Shown: piece after piece, positions 1 to 8,523 of the stretch
Numbering within the stretch: the first letter of the stretch is position 1
Layout: each line of letters starts with the position of its first letter
From: a candidate division BRC1 bacterium ADurb.Bin183
Lineage (GTDB): Bacteria; Sumerlaeota; Sumerlaeia; MWCT01
NCBI GenBank assembly: GCA_002070185.1
Contig: MWCT01000005.1
Coordinates: 141,251 to 205,250, forward strand
Direction of reading: 5' to 3'
DNA length: 64,000 nucleotides
Notes under the pieces: model-generated
What the model saw: only the letters and a program-made list of their open reading frames with translations
Databases searched by the model: none
What the model was told of the DNA's origin: nothing
Made by a program: the position numbers and the translations under genes

Positions 1-1
1 A

Positions 2-520
2 GCTAACGGAGAATGGGCATCCCCGACCGTTATCAGCTATTTTATGTATTATGCTAAAGCGATAGTTTTTTCGTTAGCAAAGGCATTTGGAACTTTGACT
101 CTTTTATATCATTCTCCATTAACCCAAGGAATCCTTCTCGTCGTTTTTTATGGATGCCTCGAACTGGCAATCATTACCGGGTTTGCGATTCTTTACTCCT
201 CATTTTCCACCCCGACTTTAAGCGCCATGCTCACAGTCCTGACTTTTATTATAGGACGTTTGAATGCCGACATCATCGTTTTTGCGGATAGAATGAAGGA
301 AAAGGGATTTGAGACATCAACCCAGAAAATGAAGTATATCTTCGCTTGGGTTGCCGCCCACGTAACGCCCAATTTATGGCTATTCAATAGACGAACAAGC
401 CTTGCCGTTGATAATGTTGAAATTCGCCTTGAAGCGTACCCTGTGTTATATGGGATTTTGTATTCTGCGGCAATTTTATATCTTGCCGTTCATATTTTTC
501 GCAAACGCAATTTCAAATAA
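2..520 (+). CDS. ABC-2-type transporter permease, C-terminal part (5' end outside window)
   Basis: The frame is open from base 2 without a stop, so the first ATG (base 44) is probably internal and the gene starts before the window. The visible 172 residues hold about four hydrophobic segments, with a charged loop (around RMKEKGFETS) before the last pair. This layout, with a compact final helix followed by a basic tail ending RKRNFK, resembles the C-terminal half of ABC-2 membrane proteins that pair with a separate ATPase. No ATPase gene is visible here; it would lie upstream. The next gene starts 12 bases downstream on the same strand and may be co-transcribed. The family call rests on topology and general resemblance only. 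Confidence 0.55.
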   Translation, partial: ANGEWASPTVISYFMYYAKAIVFSLAKAFGTLTLLYHSPLTQGILLVVFYGCLELAIITGFAILYSSFSTPTLSAMLTVLTFIIGRLNADIIVFADRMKEKGFETSTQKMKYIFAWVAAHVTPNLWLFNRRTSLAVDNVEIRLEAYPVLYGILYSAAILYLAVHIFRKRNFK

Positions 521-532
521 AGCGAATAAAAA

Positions 533-1765
533 ATGGAAAGCGCCCATTTGGAAAATAATATAACGCACAAAAAAAACGCCGCCAAAAACGTATTGGATTA
601 TACTTGGCGCATATTGCTGTTTTTTCTTATTTTTATCCCTGCCGTATTTATTCAAAACAAACAGTTGAATATTATTAGAAAAAAACCGCGCATCTATCGC
701 CAAAGCCTTTATCTGCCATCCGGTAAAAATATTCGACTTATTTCCATCGGGTATGACCGATTTATGGCTGATTTTATATGGCTCCGCGCCATTCAAGCAT
801 TTGGCGGACACTGGGAATCGGATAGAAATTATCAATCCATATACCACCTTTTCGATGTCATCACAGACCTTGACCCAGGTTTTATAGAGGCTTACACCTT
901 CGGAAATCTTGTCATGGGCGATGAGGGCGGTCATCAAAGACTCGGTCTTGAGCTAATCAATAAAGGTATTATCAAAAACCCAACCAATTACCTACTACCT
1001 TACTGGGGCGGATATGCCGCCTTTTGGCAGATGGATGACCCTGTTCTGGCTAAATACTATTATACGCGAGCGCTCAAAGCGCGCGATGTCCCGAATTTCG
1101 TCTCGCGTATCTTGACCTATATGGAACTCAAATCCGGAAGATATCAAGTTGCTTTTGAAAAATACCTCCGTGATTGGCTTGAGGGAATTGACAATCAGGA
1201 TGATATTGTTATTGGAATCGCATCCGAGCGCATCCTTGATGTTATTGATGAATGGCAGCGTTATATCATCACCCAAGCGGCAAAAAAATATGTCGTTGAA
1301 ACCGGGAAAAACCCATCAGATATTGCAGATCTTGCAAAGGCGGGCGTCATAGAGCCATATACCATGATTGACACTCAAATCTTGCTTGCAAAAATCCGAC
1401 AATACAGCGCGCAACCGGGAAAGATGATGAATCATTACCAAGAAATTCTTGATGCCTGCATTCGGGAAAACGCGACCTCCCTGCCCAAACATCCGAGAGG
1501 GTTATGGTATTTTTTCAACCCATCGCTTAATCCGGAAAATACGGGATATGTTGTTGACATGGTTCGTTATCTGGAATCAATGCAAAACCTTCTCAGCGCT
1601 GTTCGGAAAAGGATTTGGACTTTTTACAAAGAAAAAGGTCGCCATCCGTATGACCTCTCAGAAATTTATAAAGACTCATTTAAAATTCCCGAACCATTCG
1701 GCGGCAAGTGGATTTATTCGCCATATGACGGCGCATTTTATAGCTCTGTTATGCCTGCATATTAA
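533..1765 (+). CDS. Membrane-anchored TPR-like protein of unknown function
   Basis: This 410-residue protein has a short basic cytoplasmic N-terminus and one hydrophobic segment (about residues 25-43, ILLFFLIFIPAVFI). The rest is a soluble, presumably extracytoplasmic, region. The stretch from about residue 60 to 220 is helical and reads like degenerate tetratricopeptide repeats (WLRAIQAFGGHW, FIEAYTFGNLVMGDEGG, YYYTRALKARDVP). It lies directly between an ABC-2 permease and a LysE-type exporter, and similar repeat proteins next to ABC permeases occur in other bacteria. A role accessory to export is therefore possible but is inference. No catalytic motif was recognised. Confidence 0.6.
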   Translation: MESAHLENNITHKKNAAKNVLDYTWRILLFFLIFIPAVFIQNKQLNIIRKKPRIYRQSLYLPSGKNIRLISIGYDRFMADFIWLRAIQAFGGHWESDRNYQSIYHLFDVITDLDPGFIEAYTFGNLVMGDEGGHQRLGLELINKGIIKNPTNYLLPYWGGYAAFWQMDDPVLAKYYYTRALKARDVPNFVSRILTYMELKSGRYQVAFEKYLRDWLEGIDNQDDIVIGIASERILDVIDEWQRYIITQAAKKYVVETGKNPSDIADLAKAGVIEPYTMIDTQILLAKIRQYSAQPGKMMNHYQEILDACIRENATSLPKHPRGLWYFFNPSLNPENTGYVVDMVRYLESMQNLLSAVRKRIWTFYKEKGRHPYDLSEIYKDSFKIPEPFGGKWIYSPYDGAFYSSVMPAY

Positions 1766-1767
1766 AC

Positions 1768-2385
1768 ATGCCTTCGATTAATTTTATATTGCAAACGATT
1801 TTAATTTCTCTTTCCGGTGTTATAGCGCCAGGTCCTGTGACTGCTGTAACTTTGGGGAAGGGGAGCCGTTCGCCTCATGCGGGCGCAATCATTTCGCTGG
1901 GGCATGGACTTGTTGAATTCCCGCTCATGATAGTTTTATTCTTCGGTTTTGGCGCTATATTCAAACTGGCTTATGTTGAAACCGCCATAGCATTCATCGG
2001 AGGCATTCTGCTTTTGTTCATGGGAATAGGAATGCTGAAAGATATGAAAACACCCGAAGTTGCGGCAAAGCCGGACAAACACTCTCCTTTGACCGCCGGC
2101 ATTCTTTTAACCGCCGGCAATCCTTATTTCCTTTTATGGTGGGCAACGGTTGGTGTGGCATTCATCATGCAATCAACGGAATCTGGTTTATACGGTTTTC
2201 TTGTTTTTGCCATTGCGCATTGGTTGTGCGATTTTGTTTGGTTATATTTTCTATCAGCCTTATCATATAAAGGCGGACGTTTTTTTGGCAGAAGATTTCA
2301 ACAAATAGTTTTTGGCGTCTGCGGCGTGATGCTTCTTTTTTTTGGAGGAAAATTCCTTTTTAATGCGGCGATTAAGATTATATGA
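1768..2385 (+). CDS. LysE/RhtB-family amino-acid exporter
   Basis: This 205-residue integral membrane protein matches the usual family length. It opens with the typical first helix, carrying the small-residue motif SGVIAPGPVTAVTLGKG (about residues 14-30), which matches the LysE/RhtB N-terminal signature around a Pro-Gly-Pro. Further helices include FPLMIVLFFGFGAIF and a re-entrant GNPYFLLWWATVG motif typical of the family. Members export amino acids or small metabolites across the inner membrane; the substrate cannot be read from the sequence. The gene begins two bases after the preceding stop and overlaps the next gene by ATGA, so it is translationally coupled on both sides. Confidence 0.8.
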   Translation: MPSINFILQTILISLSGVIAPGPVTAVTLGKGSRSPHAGAIISLGHGLVEFPLMIVLFFGFGAIFKLAYVETAIAFIGGILLLFMGIGMLKDMKTPEVAAKPDKHSPLTAGILLTAGNPYFLLWWATVGVAFIMQSTESGLYGFLVFAIAHWLCDFVWLYFLSALSYKGGRFFGRRFQQIVFGVCGVMLLFFGGKFLFNAAIKII

Positions 2386-3050
2386 ACAAGAAAATCGTTA
2401 TACTTTCCGGCCCGAGTTGCGTTGGAAAAGGACCGCTGCGAGCGGCTCTTCGCCAGTATCATCCCGAAATTGCCTTTGCAGAACCGATTAATTGCCATAG
2501 CAGGCGCCCGCGGTTGAAAAAGGCAAGCGGAAATCTTGAAACACACGGCATTGATTATTATTTTCTCCCGCGCGCAATGTTTTATCAGCTTGACCCGCAA
2601 CGTTTTTTGACAATCGAAATTCGCTCAGAATATCAAGCGGTGGATTTGGCGCAGATAGAAAACCTCTTGACTCAAAACAACATCATTTTAATCGAGGCTT
2701 ATCCGTCCGCCGCGTTCAAATTAAAACAATGGGCATTAGAAAAGTGGACTCCGGAAAAAGTCAAAGTTGTTATGGTTTTCCTTTCTCCTGTACCAATGGA
2801 AGAAGCAACATCAGAACATAAGATTTATGAACTCATGTATGCGAAACTGATTCGCCGAGGTGAAGACGCACCTGAAAAAATCGCCGAACGCGCGCGTTCA
2901 GCATTTCAGGAAATCCAACATGCCCATTTATACGACCATATCATATTCAACCCAATAGGGGAGGATGATATCACTGGATGGGGAGATCCCCTATCAGCAG
3001 ATGCAAAAAATACGCTTGAACAATTTATCAAAATACTCAAAAATGATTAA
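2382..3050 (+). CDS. Guanylate-kinase-like P-loop protein
   Basis: The protein begins with a strand and a Walker A loop, ILSGPSCVGKGPL (about residues 6-18), like guanylate kinases. A segment then recalls the GMP-binding part of that family: an Arg-Arg-Pro-Arg run followed by Glu and a Gly-Ile-Asp-Tyr-Tyr-Phe run (about residues 39-64). The rest diverges from canonical Gmk, and at 222 residues it is slightly longer than usual. The position behind a LysE exporter, with a 4-base ATGA overlap, is not that of a housekeeping gmk. I would call it a nucleoside/nucleotide kinase-like paralogue rather than the essential enzyme. Substrate unknown. Confidence 0.6.
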   Translation: MNKKIVILSGPSCVGKGPLRAALRQYHPEIAFAEPINCHSRRPRLKKASGNLETHGIDYYFLPRAMFYQLDPQRFLTIEIRSEYQAVDLAQIENLLTQNNIILIEAYPSAAFKLKQWALEKWTPEKVKVVMVFLSPVPMEEATSEHKIYELMYAKLIRRGEDAPEKIAERARSAFQEIQHAHLYDHIIFNPIGEDDITGWGDPLSADAKNTLEQFIKILKND

Positions 3051-3141
3051 AAAACGTTCCATTTTGCCCTTGCATTGAATTTGACATGTGATTAGGAACA
3101 AACAGATTTTTTACATGACAATAAACGGTTGAGGTAAGTTT

Positions 3142-3933
3142 ATGAACATTGTCGTCTGCATCAAGCAGGTGCCCGATACCACAGAGGTGCGTATCAACCC
3201 CGAAACGGGAACCCTTATTCGCGATGGCGTGCCCAGCATCATCAATCCCTTTGATATGTATGCCATTGAAGAAGGGCTGCGATTGAAAGAGCGTTTTGGC
3301 GGAAAAGTAACTGTGCTCACGATGGGACCGCCTCAGGCAAAGGAAGCGCTCCGAGAAACAATTTCGCTTGGCGCGGATGAGGCGGCTCTTCTTTCCGACC
3401 GCGCCTTTGCCGGCTCAGACACATTGGCAACATCCTATTCTCTCTCTCGCGCCATTTCAAAACTGGGCGATGTTGATATTATCCTTTGCGGCAAACAGGC
3501 AAGCGATGGCGACACGGCTCAGGTTGGTCCCGGAATTGCTGAATGCCTTAATATACCTTTTGTTGCCTTTGTAAAAAAAATTGAAAAGATTGAAAATGGA
3601 AACGCTCGAGTCGAGCGGATGATGGAATATGGATATGACATTATCGAATTGCCGTTGCCATGCGTCCTCACAGTTGTTAAAGAGATTAACGAACCGCGGC
3701 TTCCCTCCCTCAAAGGCAAAATGCGCGCGCGAAAATATGAGCCGATTCTTTTGAAGGCGGAGGATTTGGATGTTAAAGTGGAACGGCTGGGATTGACCGG
3801 CTCGCCTACGCAGGTTATTAAAGTGTTCACTCCCGAATTGCGCAGGGAAGGGGAAATGCTGGATGGCAAAGATCCCGATGACATTGCCTTGAAGTTAAAA
3901 GTCAAATTGAAGGAGGCTGGATTTGCTATATGA
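3142..3933 (+). CDS. etfB: Electron transfer flavoprotein, beta subunit
   Basis: The 263 residues match the family length. The start MNIVVCIKQVPDTTEVRI is the characteristic EtfB N-terminus, and the protein keeps the GPPQAKEALRETISLGADEA segment and ILCGKQASDGDTAQVGPGIA, the nucleotide-contacting EtfB signature. It pairs with the ferredoxin-fused EtfA encoded next, with ATGA overlap, to form a flavin electron carrier. A TTGACA at 3081-3086 could be a -35 box, but the matching -10 is poor. The start is supported by GAGG (3131-3134) upstream of the ATG. No acyl-CoA dehydrogenase or other partner is encoded nearby, so the donor and acceptor remain open. Confidence 0.95.
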   Translation: MNIVVCIKQVPDTTEVRINPETGTLIRDGVPSIINPFDMYAIEEGLRLKERFGGKVTVLTMGPPQAKEALRETISLGADEAALLSDRAFAGSDTLATSYSLSRAISKLGDVDIILCGKQASDGDTAQVGPGIAECLNIPFVAFVKKIEKIENGNARVERMMEYGYDIIELPLPCVLTVVKEINEPRLPSLKGKMRARKYEPILLKAEDLDVKVERLGLTGSPTQVIKVFTPELRREGEMLDGKDPDDIALKLKVKLKEAGFAI

Positions 3934-5123
3934 TAATCTACGTTGATCAGGAACAATGCACCGGTTGTCAGATTTGCCTGCCCTCCTGTCCTTTTGGGGC
4001 GATTGAATTGCAGGGCGATAAGGCGTTTATCATAGAAGAAAAATGCACCCTCTGCGGCGCATGCGTGGATGCCTGTCCCATGCAGGCAATAGTTCGAACA
4101 AAAGAAACAATTGTTGAACAAAAAATAATTGATATCGCCTCATATCGCGGCGTTTGGATATTCGCAGAACAGCGGCTAGGCAAAATCCAAAACGTAACAT
4201 TTGAATTGCTGGGCGCTGGTCGCATCCTTGCCAATGAACGCAAACAGGAACTATGCGCGGTGCTTTTAGGACATAATATCCGCGAGCAAGCTAAAGAGCT
4301 CCTTTTTTACGGCGCCGATAAAGTTTATGTGATTGACGACCCCATCCTTGAAAATTTTCAGGACGACCCATATTCAGAATGCGTTCAACATCTTGTCCGC
4401 GCATACAAACCTGAAATACTTCTCTGCGGCGCAACAAATATCGGACGCTCCTTCATTCCGCAGGTCGCGGTAAAATTGGAAACGGGTCTGACCGCTGATT
4501 GCACCGGTTTTGCAATTGATTCGGAAAAAGGAAACCTCCTCCAAACACGCCCCGCTTTTGGCGGCAACATCTTTGCCACTATTGCCACGATGCGCCATCG
4601 TCCGCAAATGGCAACAGTCCGACATAAAGTGATGAAACCTGCGGAACGGCTCGCTGCGCCGCATGGTGAAATCATCGAGGTCTCCATACCTGAAAAAGCA
4701 AAACAAGTCCGCACCAGATTTATCCAGCGTGTGGAAGAACTTGAAGAAACCGTCAACCTTGCAGAAGCGGATATTATTGTTTCCGGCGGACGCGGGCTTG
4801 GCGATCCCAAAAATTTTGACTTCATACGTGCGCTCGCAAAGGCTCTGGGCGGCGCGGTCGGCTCTTCCCGCGCGGCGGTTGATGCCGGTTGGATTTCCTA
4901 TTCTCATCAGGTCGGACAAACAGGCAAAACCGTCTGCCCAAAACTATACATCGCCGTGGGAATATCAGGAGCAGTCCAGCATCTTGTTGGCATGAGATCT
5001 TCAGATACGATTGTTGCCATTAATAAAGACCCGGAAGCGCCCATCTTCAAAGTTGCCACATACGGCATTGTTGGCGACTTTAAAGAAATTGTGCCGGCTA
5101 TGATTAAGCATTTCTCATCTTGA
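3930..5123 (+). CDS. etfA: Electron transfer flavoprotein alpha subunit with N-terminal 2[4Fe-4S] ferredoxin domain
   Basis: This is a 397-residue fusion. Residues 1-60 carry two CxxCxxCxxxC clusters ([12 protein letters not shown] and [12 protein letters not shown]), typical of 2[4Fe-4S] ferredoxins. From about residue 70 the protein is EtfA, ending with the FAD-binding domain: [35 protein letters not shown] and [12 protein letters not shown]. The clusters probably feed electrons into or out of the flavin, as in ferredoxin-fused EtfA proteins of anaerobes such as the caffeyl-CoA reductase complex. Ferredoxin fusion occurs in electron-bifurcating and other anaerobic ETFs, but bifurcation here is inference. 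It is co-translated with etfB. Confidence 0.93.
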   Translation: MIIYVDQEQCTGCQICLPSCPFGAIELQGDKAFIIEEKCTLCGACVDACPMQAIVRTKETIVEQKIIDIASYRGVWIFAEQRLGKIQNVTFELLGAGRILANERKQELCAVLLGHNIREQAKELLFYGADKVYVIDDPILENFQDDPYSECVQHLVRAYKPEILLCGATNIGRSFIPQVAVKLETGLTADCTGFAIDSEKGNLLQTRPAFGGNIFATIATMRHRPQMATVRHKVMKPAERLAAPHGEIIEVSIPEKAKQVRTRFIQRVEELEETVNLAEADIIVSGGRGLGDPKNFDFIRALAKALGGAVGSSRAAVDAGWISYSHQVGQTGKTVCPKLYIAVGISGAVQHLVGMRSSDTIVAINKDPEAPIFKVATYGIVGDFKEIVPAMIKHFSS

Positions 5124-5183
5124 CGCCTTTTTTCAAAAAAATATATACCCTCAAAATATTTTATTGAATAAGGCGCTTAGTTA

Positions 5184-5549
5184 ATGAAAAGCAAAAAACC
5201 GCCCCGCATACTCATTCCCATTACGCTGGTTATTGTTGCGCTCCTCGGATTGCTCCTGCTTGCCACAAACGATGTTAGCCTCTTTGTTAAAATTCTATAT
5301 AGCCCTTACTCATTCCTTGTTCTTTTTCTTATGCTCGTTGAGTATCTTTTTTTAAAAGGGATGGACCGCTCAAAAGTTTATAAATTGGAAAATAAACGCC
5401 TGAAATTGAAACGTCAAAAGGATATCGCCTTGATGAAAAAAATCGAAACACAAATCAGTGCTCTTGCAACATCTATAAACGATGAGACAAAACCTCAAGA
5501 AATTCAAAAGCGTCTCGATGCTGTATTAAAAAATCTGAAAAACCCCTAA
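5184..5549 (+). CDS. Small membrane protein with C-terminal coiled coil, unknown function
   Basis: The 121 residues comprise a short basic start (MKSKKPPRI), two hydrophobic segments (about residues 10-28 and 33-53, LITLVIVALLGLLLL-like and SFLVLFLMLVEYLF), and a highly charged, Lys/Glu-rich tail (about 60-118) that should form a coiled coil. An AAGG sits about 10 bases before the ATG. No family was recognised. It lies between etfA and the metX-metW fusion on the same strand, with gaps of 60 and 14 bases, so it could be a membrane tether for a partner, but nothing in the sequence identifies one. Confidence 0.55.
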   Translation: MKSKKPPRILIPITLVIVALLGLLLLATNDVSLFVKILYSPYSFLVLFLMLVEYLFLKGMDRSKVYKLENKRLKLKRQKDIALMKKIETQISALATSINDETKPQEIQKRLDAVLKNLKNP

Positions 5550-5563
5550 ATATATCTTGCCCC

Positions 5564-7348
5564 GTGAGTGCAAATAAAATGCTGCCAACAAACTCAGTCG
5601 GTCTCGTCGAAACGAAAACATATTCACCGCAAGAACCATTCCATCTTGAATGCGGGCGCACGCTCAAAAATGTTTGCGTCGCTTACGAAACTTATGGAAC
5701 TTTAAACGCAGAGCGCAACAACGCCATCCTGGTTATTCATGCCCTCACGGGCGACGCCCATGCCGCCGGATTTCATTCACCCGGCGATAAAAAAACAGGA
5801 TGGTGGGACTCCATGATAGGTCCCGGCAAGGCTTTTGATACAACGCATTATTTTGTCATCTGTTCAAATAATCTCGGCGGGTGTATGGGCACAACAGGAC
5901 CCGGCTCAATTAACCCGGATACCGGCAAACCGTATGGCATGGACTTTCCCCCTTTTACGATGACAGATATAGTTAATCTTCAAAAAAAACTCGTTGATTA
6001 TCTCGGCATAACAAAACTGGTCACCGTCGTTGGCGGTTCTATGGGCGGAATGCAAGTTCTTGAATGGAGCATCCAATATCCCGGAATGCTCCAGTCCGCA
6101 ATTGTCATCGCCTCAACAGCGTATCTTGGAGCGCAGGCGCTTGCATTTGATGTTGTGGGGCGCAATGCAATATTATCCGACCCGGAATGGGCGGGCGGCA
6201 ATTATTATGGCGGCGAAGGTCCCACAAACGGGCTTGCCATTGCTCGAATGCTCGGACACATTACCTACCTTTCGATGGAGTCCATGAATAAAAAATTTGG
6301 ACGCCTGCGCAATAAAAACGCCCGACCGGACGACCAATTTACCAATCAATTTGAGGTGGGTTCCTATTTAAGTTATCAAGGGCAAAAATTCATCGCCCGA
6401 TTTGACGCTAATTCTTATTTATATATCACGAACGCGATGGACAACTTTGATTTGCCCGAACGGTATGGAACGCTTTCAAAGGCTTTTCGCAATGCCCATA
6501 ACGTCAAATTCCTCGTCACATCAATCTCCTCTGACTGGCTTTTCCCATCGTTCCAATCTCAGGAAATCGTACAGGCATTGCGCGCCAATGATTGTGATGT
6601 CACATATTTTGAGATTCAATCACACTACGGTCATGACGCATTTCTTATAGAAACGGAAACCATGACTAAACTTATTTCTGCCTTCCTTTGGAGAATATCG
6701 GGGAAAACGACGGCAGTTGCCGAAGATAAAACCATTGAACAACTTCCAAAAGACCTTTTAATCCGACCCGATTATCGCGTTATCTACAATAAAATTAAAA
6801 AAGAATCCAAAGTGCTTGACCTTGGATGCGGCGATGGACGGCTGCTGCGCCTTCTGATGGAATTCAAACAAGTGCGCGGATTCGGAGTGGAGATTAATCC
6901 CGAACTTGTTATACGATGCGTGGAAATGGGCATCCCAGTTGTTCAAGCGGATATTGACAAAGGTCTTTCCGAATATGCCGATAAAACCTTTGATTATGTG
7001 ATTTTGAATCAGACGCTTCAAACCACTCATAACCCGGAAGGGGTTATGAAACAAATGCTCCGCATCGGTCGCCGCGTTATTATCGGCTTTCCCAATTTCG
7101 GCAATTGGAAAATCCGACTCAAGATGCTTTTCAATGGCGCCATGCCTATCTCCGCCGCTCTACCCGACAAATGGTATGAAACACCCAATATCCACCTTTT
7201 CACTATGGCGGATTTCAGCAACATCTGCTCAAATCTGGGCGTCAGAATTCTCGATCGCTATTATCTGAAAAAGAAAAAAATATACAAAGGCGGCATTTTC
7301 CCCAATCTGTTTTCGGAAATTTGTATCTTTGAACTGGAAGGTTTTTAA
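5564..7348 (+). CDS. metXW: Fused homoserine O-acetyltransferase (MetX) and MetW methyltransferase-like protein
   Basis: The 594 residues form two complete modules. Residues 15-380 are an alpha/beta-hydrolase-fold homoserine O-acyltransferase, with the nucleophile elbow VVGGSMGGMQVLEW (Ser159), Asp324 in SSDWLFPS and His357 in YGHDAFLIE as the triad. Residues 400-594 are MetW: an SAM-type glycine loop VLDLGCGDGRLL, then VQADIDKGLSEY and FDYVILNQTLQTT, all MetW hallmarks. MetX activates homoserine for methionine synthesis. MetW is normally a separate neighbouring gene and has been reported to act with MetX. The linker is short (about 380-400). The GTG at 5564 is used here; an ATG at 5579 is an equally possible start. 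Acetyl versus succinyl specificity is not resolved. Confidence 0.93.
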   Translation: MSANKMLPTNSVGLVETKTYSPQEPFHLECGRTLKNVCVAYETYGTLNAERNNAILVIHALTGDAHAAGFHSPGDKKTGWWDSMIGPGKAFDTTHYFVICSNNLGGCMGTTGPGSINPDTGKPYGMDFPPFTMTDIVNLQKKLVDYLGITKLVTVVGGSMGGMQVLEWSIQYPGMLQSAIVIASTAYLGAQALAFDVVGRNAILSDPEWAGGNYYGGEGPTNGLAIARMLGHITYLSMESMNKKFGRLRNKNARPDDQFTNQFEVGSYLSYQGQKFIARFDANSYLYITNAMDNFDLPERYGTLSKAFRNAHNVKFLVTSISSDWLFPSFQSQEIVQALRANDCDVTYFEIQSHYGHDAFLIETETMTKLISAFLWRISGKTTAVAEDKTIEQLPKDLLIRPDYRVIYNKIKKESKVLDLGCGDGRLLRLLMEFKQVRGFGVEINPELVIRCVEMGIPVVQADIDKGLSEYADKTFDYVILNQTLQTTHNPEGVMKQMLRIGRRVIIGFPNFGNWKIRLKMLFNGAMPISAALPDKWYETPNIHLFTMADFSNICSNLGVRILDRYYLKKKKIYKGGIFPNLFSEICIFELEGF

Positions 7349-7360
7349 GGCGGTGGGATT

Positions 7361-8449
7361 ATGATTGCAGAAGATAAATGGGTCGCGCTCCTTTTACCTC
7401 GCGAGATTCAAAATCTCTCCGATGAAGAATTGATTGATGGCATTAAGACCCTGAAAAATCAATGGGGCAAAAGATGCCAAATTCTGGCTCACCATTACCA
7501 ACGCCAGTCAATTGTTGACATGGCTGACTTTGTCGGGGATTCCCTTGAATTGGCGCATAAGACCAACGCCCTGCCCGAAACAGAATATATCGTTTTTTGC
7601 GGCGTGCAATTCATGGCAGAAATGGCAGCCGCATTATGCCGCTCAGACCAAAAAGTTATCACCCCCGCGCCCAACGCCCTCTGCCCTATGGCAAACATGG
7701 CAGATATGGCGCAGGTTTCCCGCGTTTGGGAGGCGATTGGACAACTGACGGATATCAAAAAGGCAATCCCTATTACCTATGTTAATTCCTTATCTGAGAT
7801 AAAAGCCTTTTGCGGGGAAAACGGCGGACTTTGCTGCACATCATCCAACGCAAAAAACGTTGTGAAGTGGGCGCTTGAAAATGGAGAACGCATCCTTTTC
7901 CTCCCTGATGAAAACCTCGGCGTCAACACATGCCAAGCTTTGGGAATTCCCAAAGAAAACATAGTAATCTGGGACCCAACGCTTTCTGATGGAGGATGCA
8001 GCCAAGATGAGTTAAAAAAAGCAACTGCCATTCTCTGGAGAGGCTACTGCCACGTTCACACACACTTCACACTGCAACAGGTTAAACTGGCGCGGGAAAA
8101 TTATCCCGGATGTTTGATTGTTGTCCACCCGGAATGCAACAGGGAAGTTGTTGAAGCCGCAGACGAATCCGGCTCCACATCCTTCATCATCAAATATGCG
8201 GCGGAAGCGCCATCCGGCTCTACCATAATTATCGGAACAGAGTTAAATCTTGTCAAACGGCTTGCCGCTATGCACAAAGATAAAACCATAGCGCCGCTTT
8301 CCGCATCAGTTTGTCCTGATATGGAGCGCGTAACCTTGCGAAGTCTTTATTGGTCTTTGCTGAATCTTGGAAAAGTCAATCTTGTATCTCTGGACGAACC
8401 GATTGCGCGTTCAGCGCGCCTTGCCTTGGAACGCATGCTGAAAATATAA
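7361..8449 (+). CDS. nadA: Quinolinate synthase A
   Basis: This 362-residue enzyme condenses iminoaspartate with dihydroxyacetone phosphate to quinolinate in NAD synthesis and uses one [4Fe-4S] cluster. The expected cysteine-containing segments are present: NALCPMANMADM, GGLCCTSSNAK, and SVCPDMERVTL near the C-terminus. HPECNREVVEAAD and the early AHHYQRQSIVDMADFVGDSL are also family signatures. It follows metXW by 12 bases, with a purine-rich AAGGCGGTGGGA before the ATG, so the two are probably co-transcribed. No nadB or nadC lies in the window. A hairpin just downstream separates it from the convergent secreted-protein gene. Confidence 0.95.
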   Translation: MIAEDKWVALLLPREIQNLSDEELIDGIKTLKNQWGKRCQILAHHYQRQSIVDMADFVGDSLELAHKTNALPETEYIVFCGVQFMAEMAAALCRSDQKVITPAPNALCPMANMADMAQVSRVWEAIGQLTDIKKAIPITYVNSLSEIKAFCGENGGLCCTSSNAKNVVKWALENGERILFLPDENLGVNTCQALGIPKENIVIWDPTLSDGGCSQDELKKATAILWRGYCHVHTHFTLQQVKLARENYPGCLIVVHPECNREVVEAADESGSTSFIIKYAAEAPSGSTIIIGTELNLVKRLAAMHKDKTIAPLSASVCPDMERVTLRSLYWSLLNLGKVNLVSLDEPIARSARLALERMLKI

Positions 8450-8469
8450 CATATACATTTCCTGCGCTC

Positions 8470-8498
8470 AAAAAAAAAGGCGGATATTTCTATCCGCC
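8470..8498 (-). terminator. Rho-independent terminator for the secreted-protein gene
   Basis: A perfect 8-bp stem (GGCGGATA / TATCCGCC) with a TTTC loop spans 8479-8498. Read on the minus strand it is followed by an unbroken T run (A run at 8470-8478 on the plus strand), as expected at the end of the minus-strand gene ending at 8524. On the plus strand no T run follows, so it would be a weak terminator for nadA. Confidence 0.8.
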
Positions 8499-8523
8499 CT
8501 GTTTAAGTTGAGTATTGTTTTGC

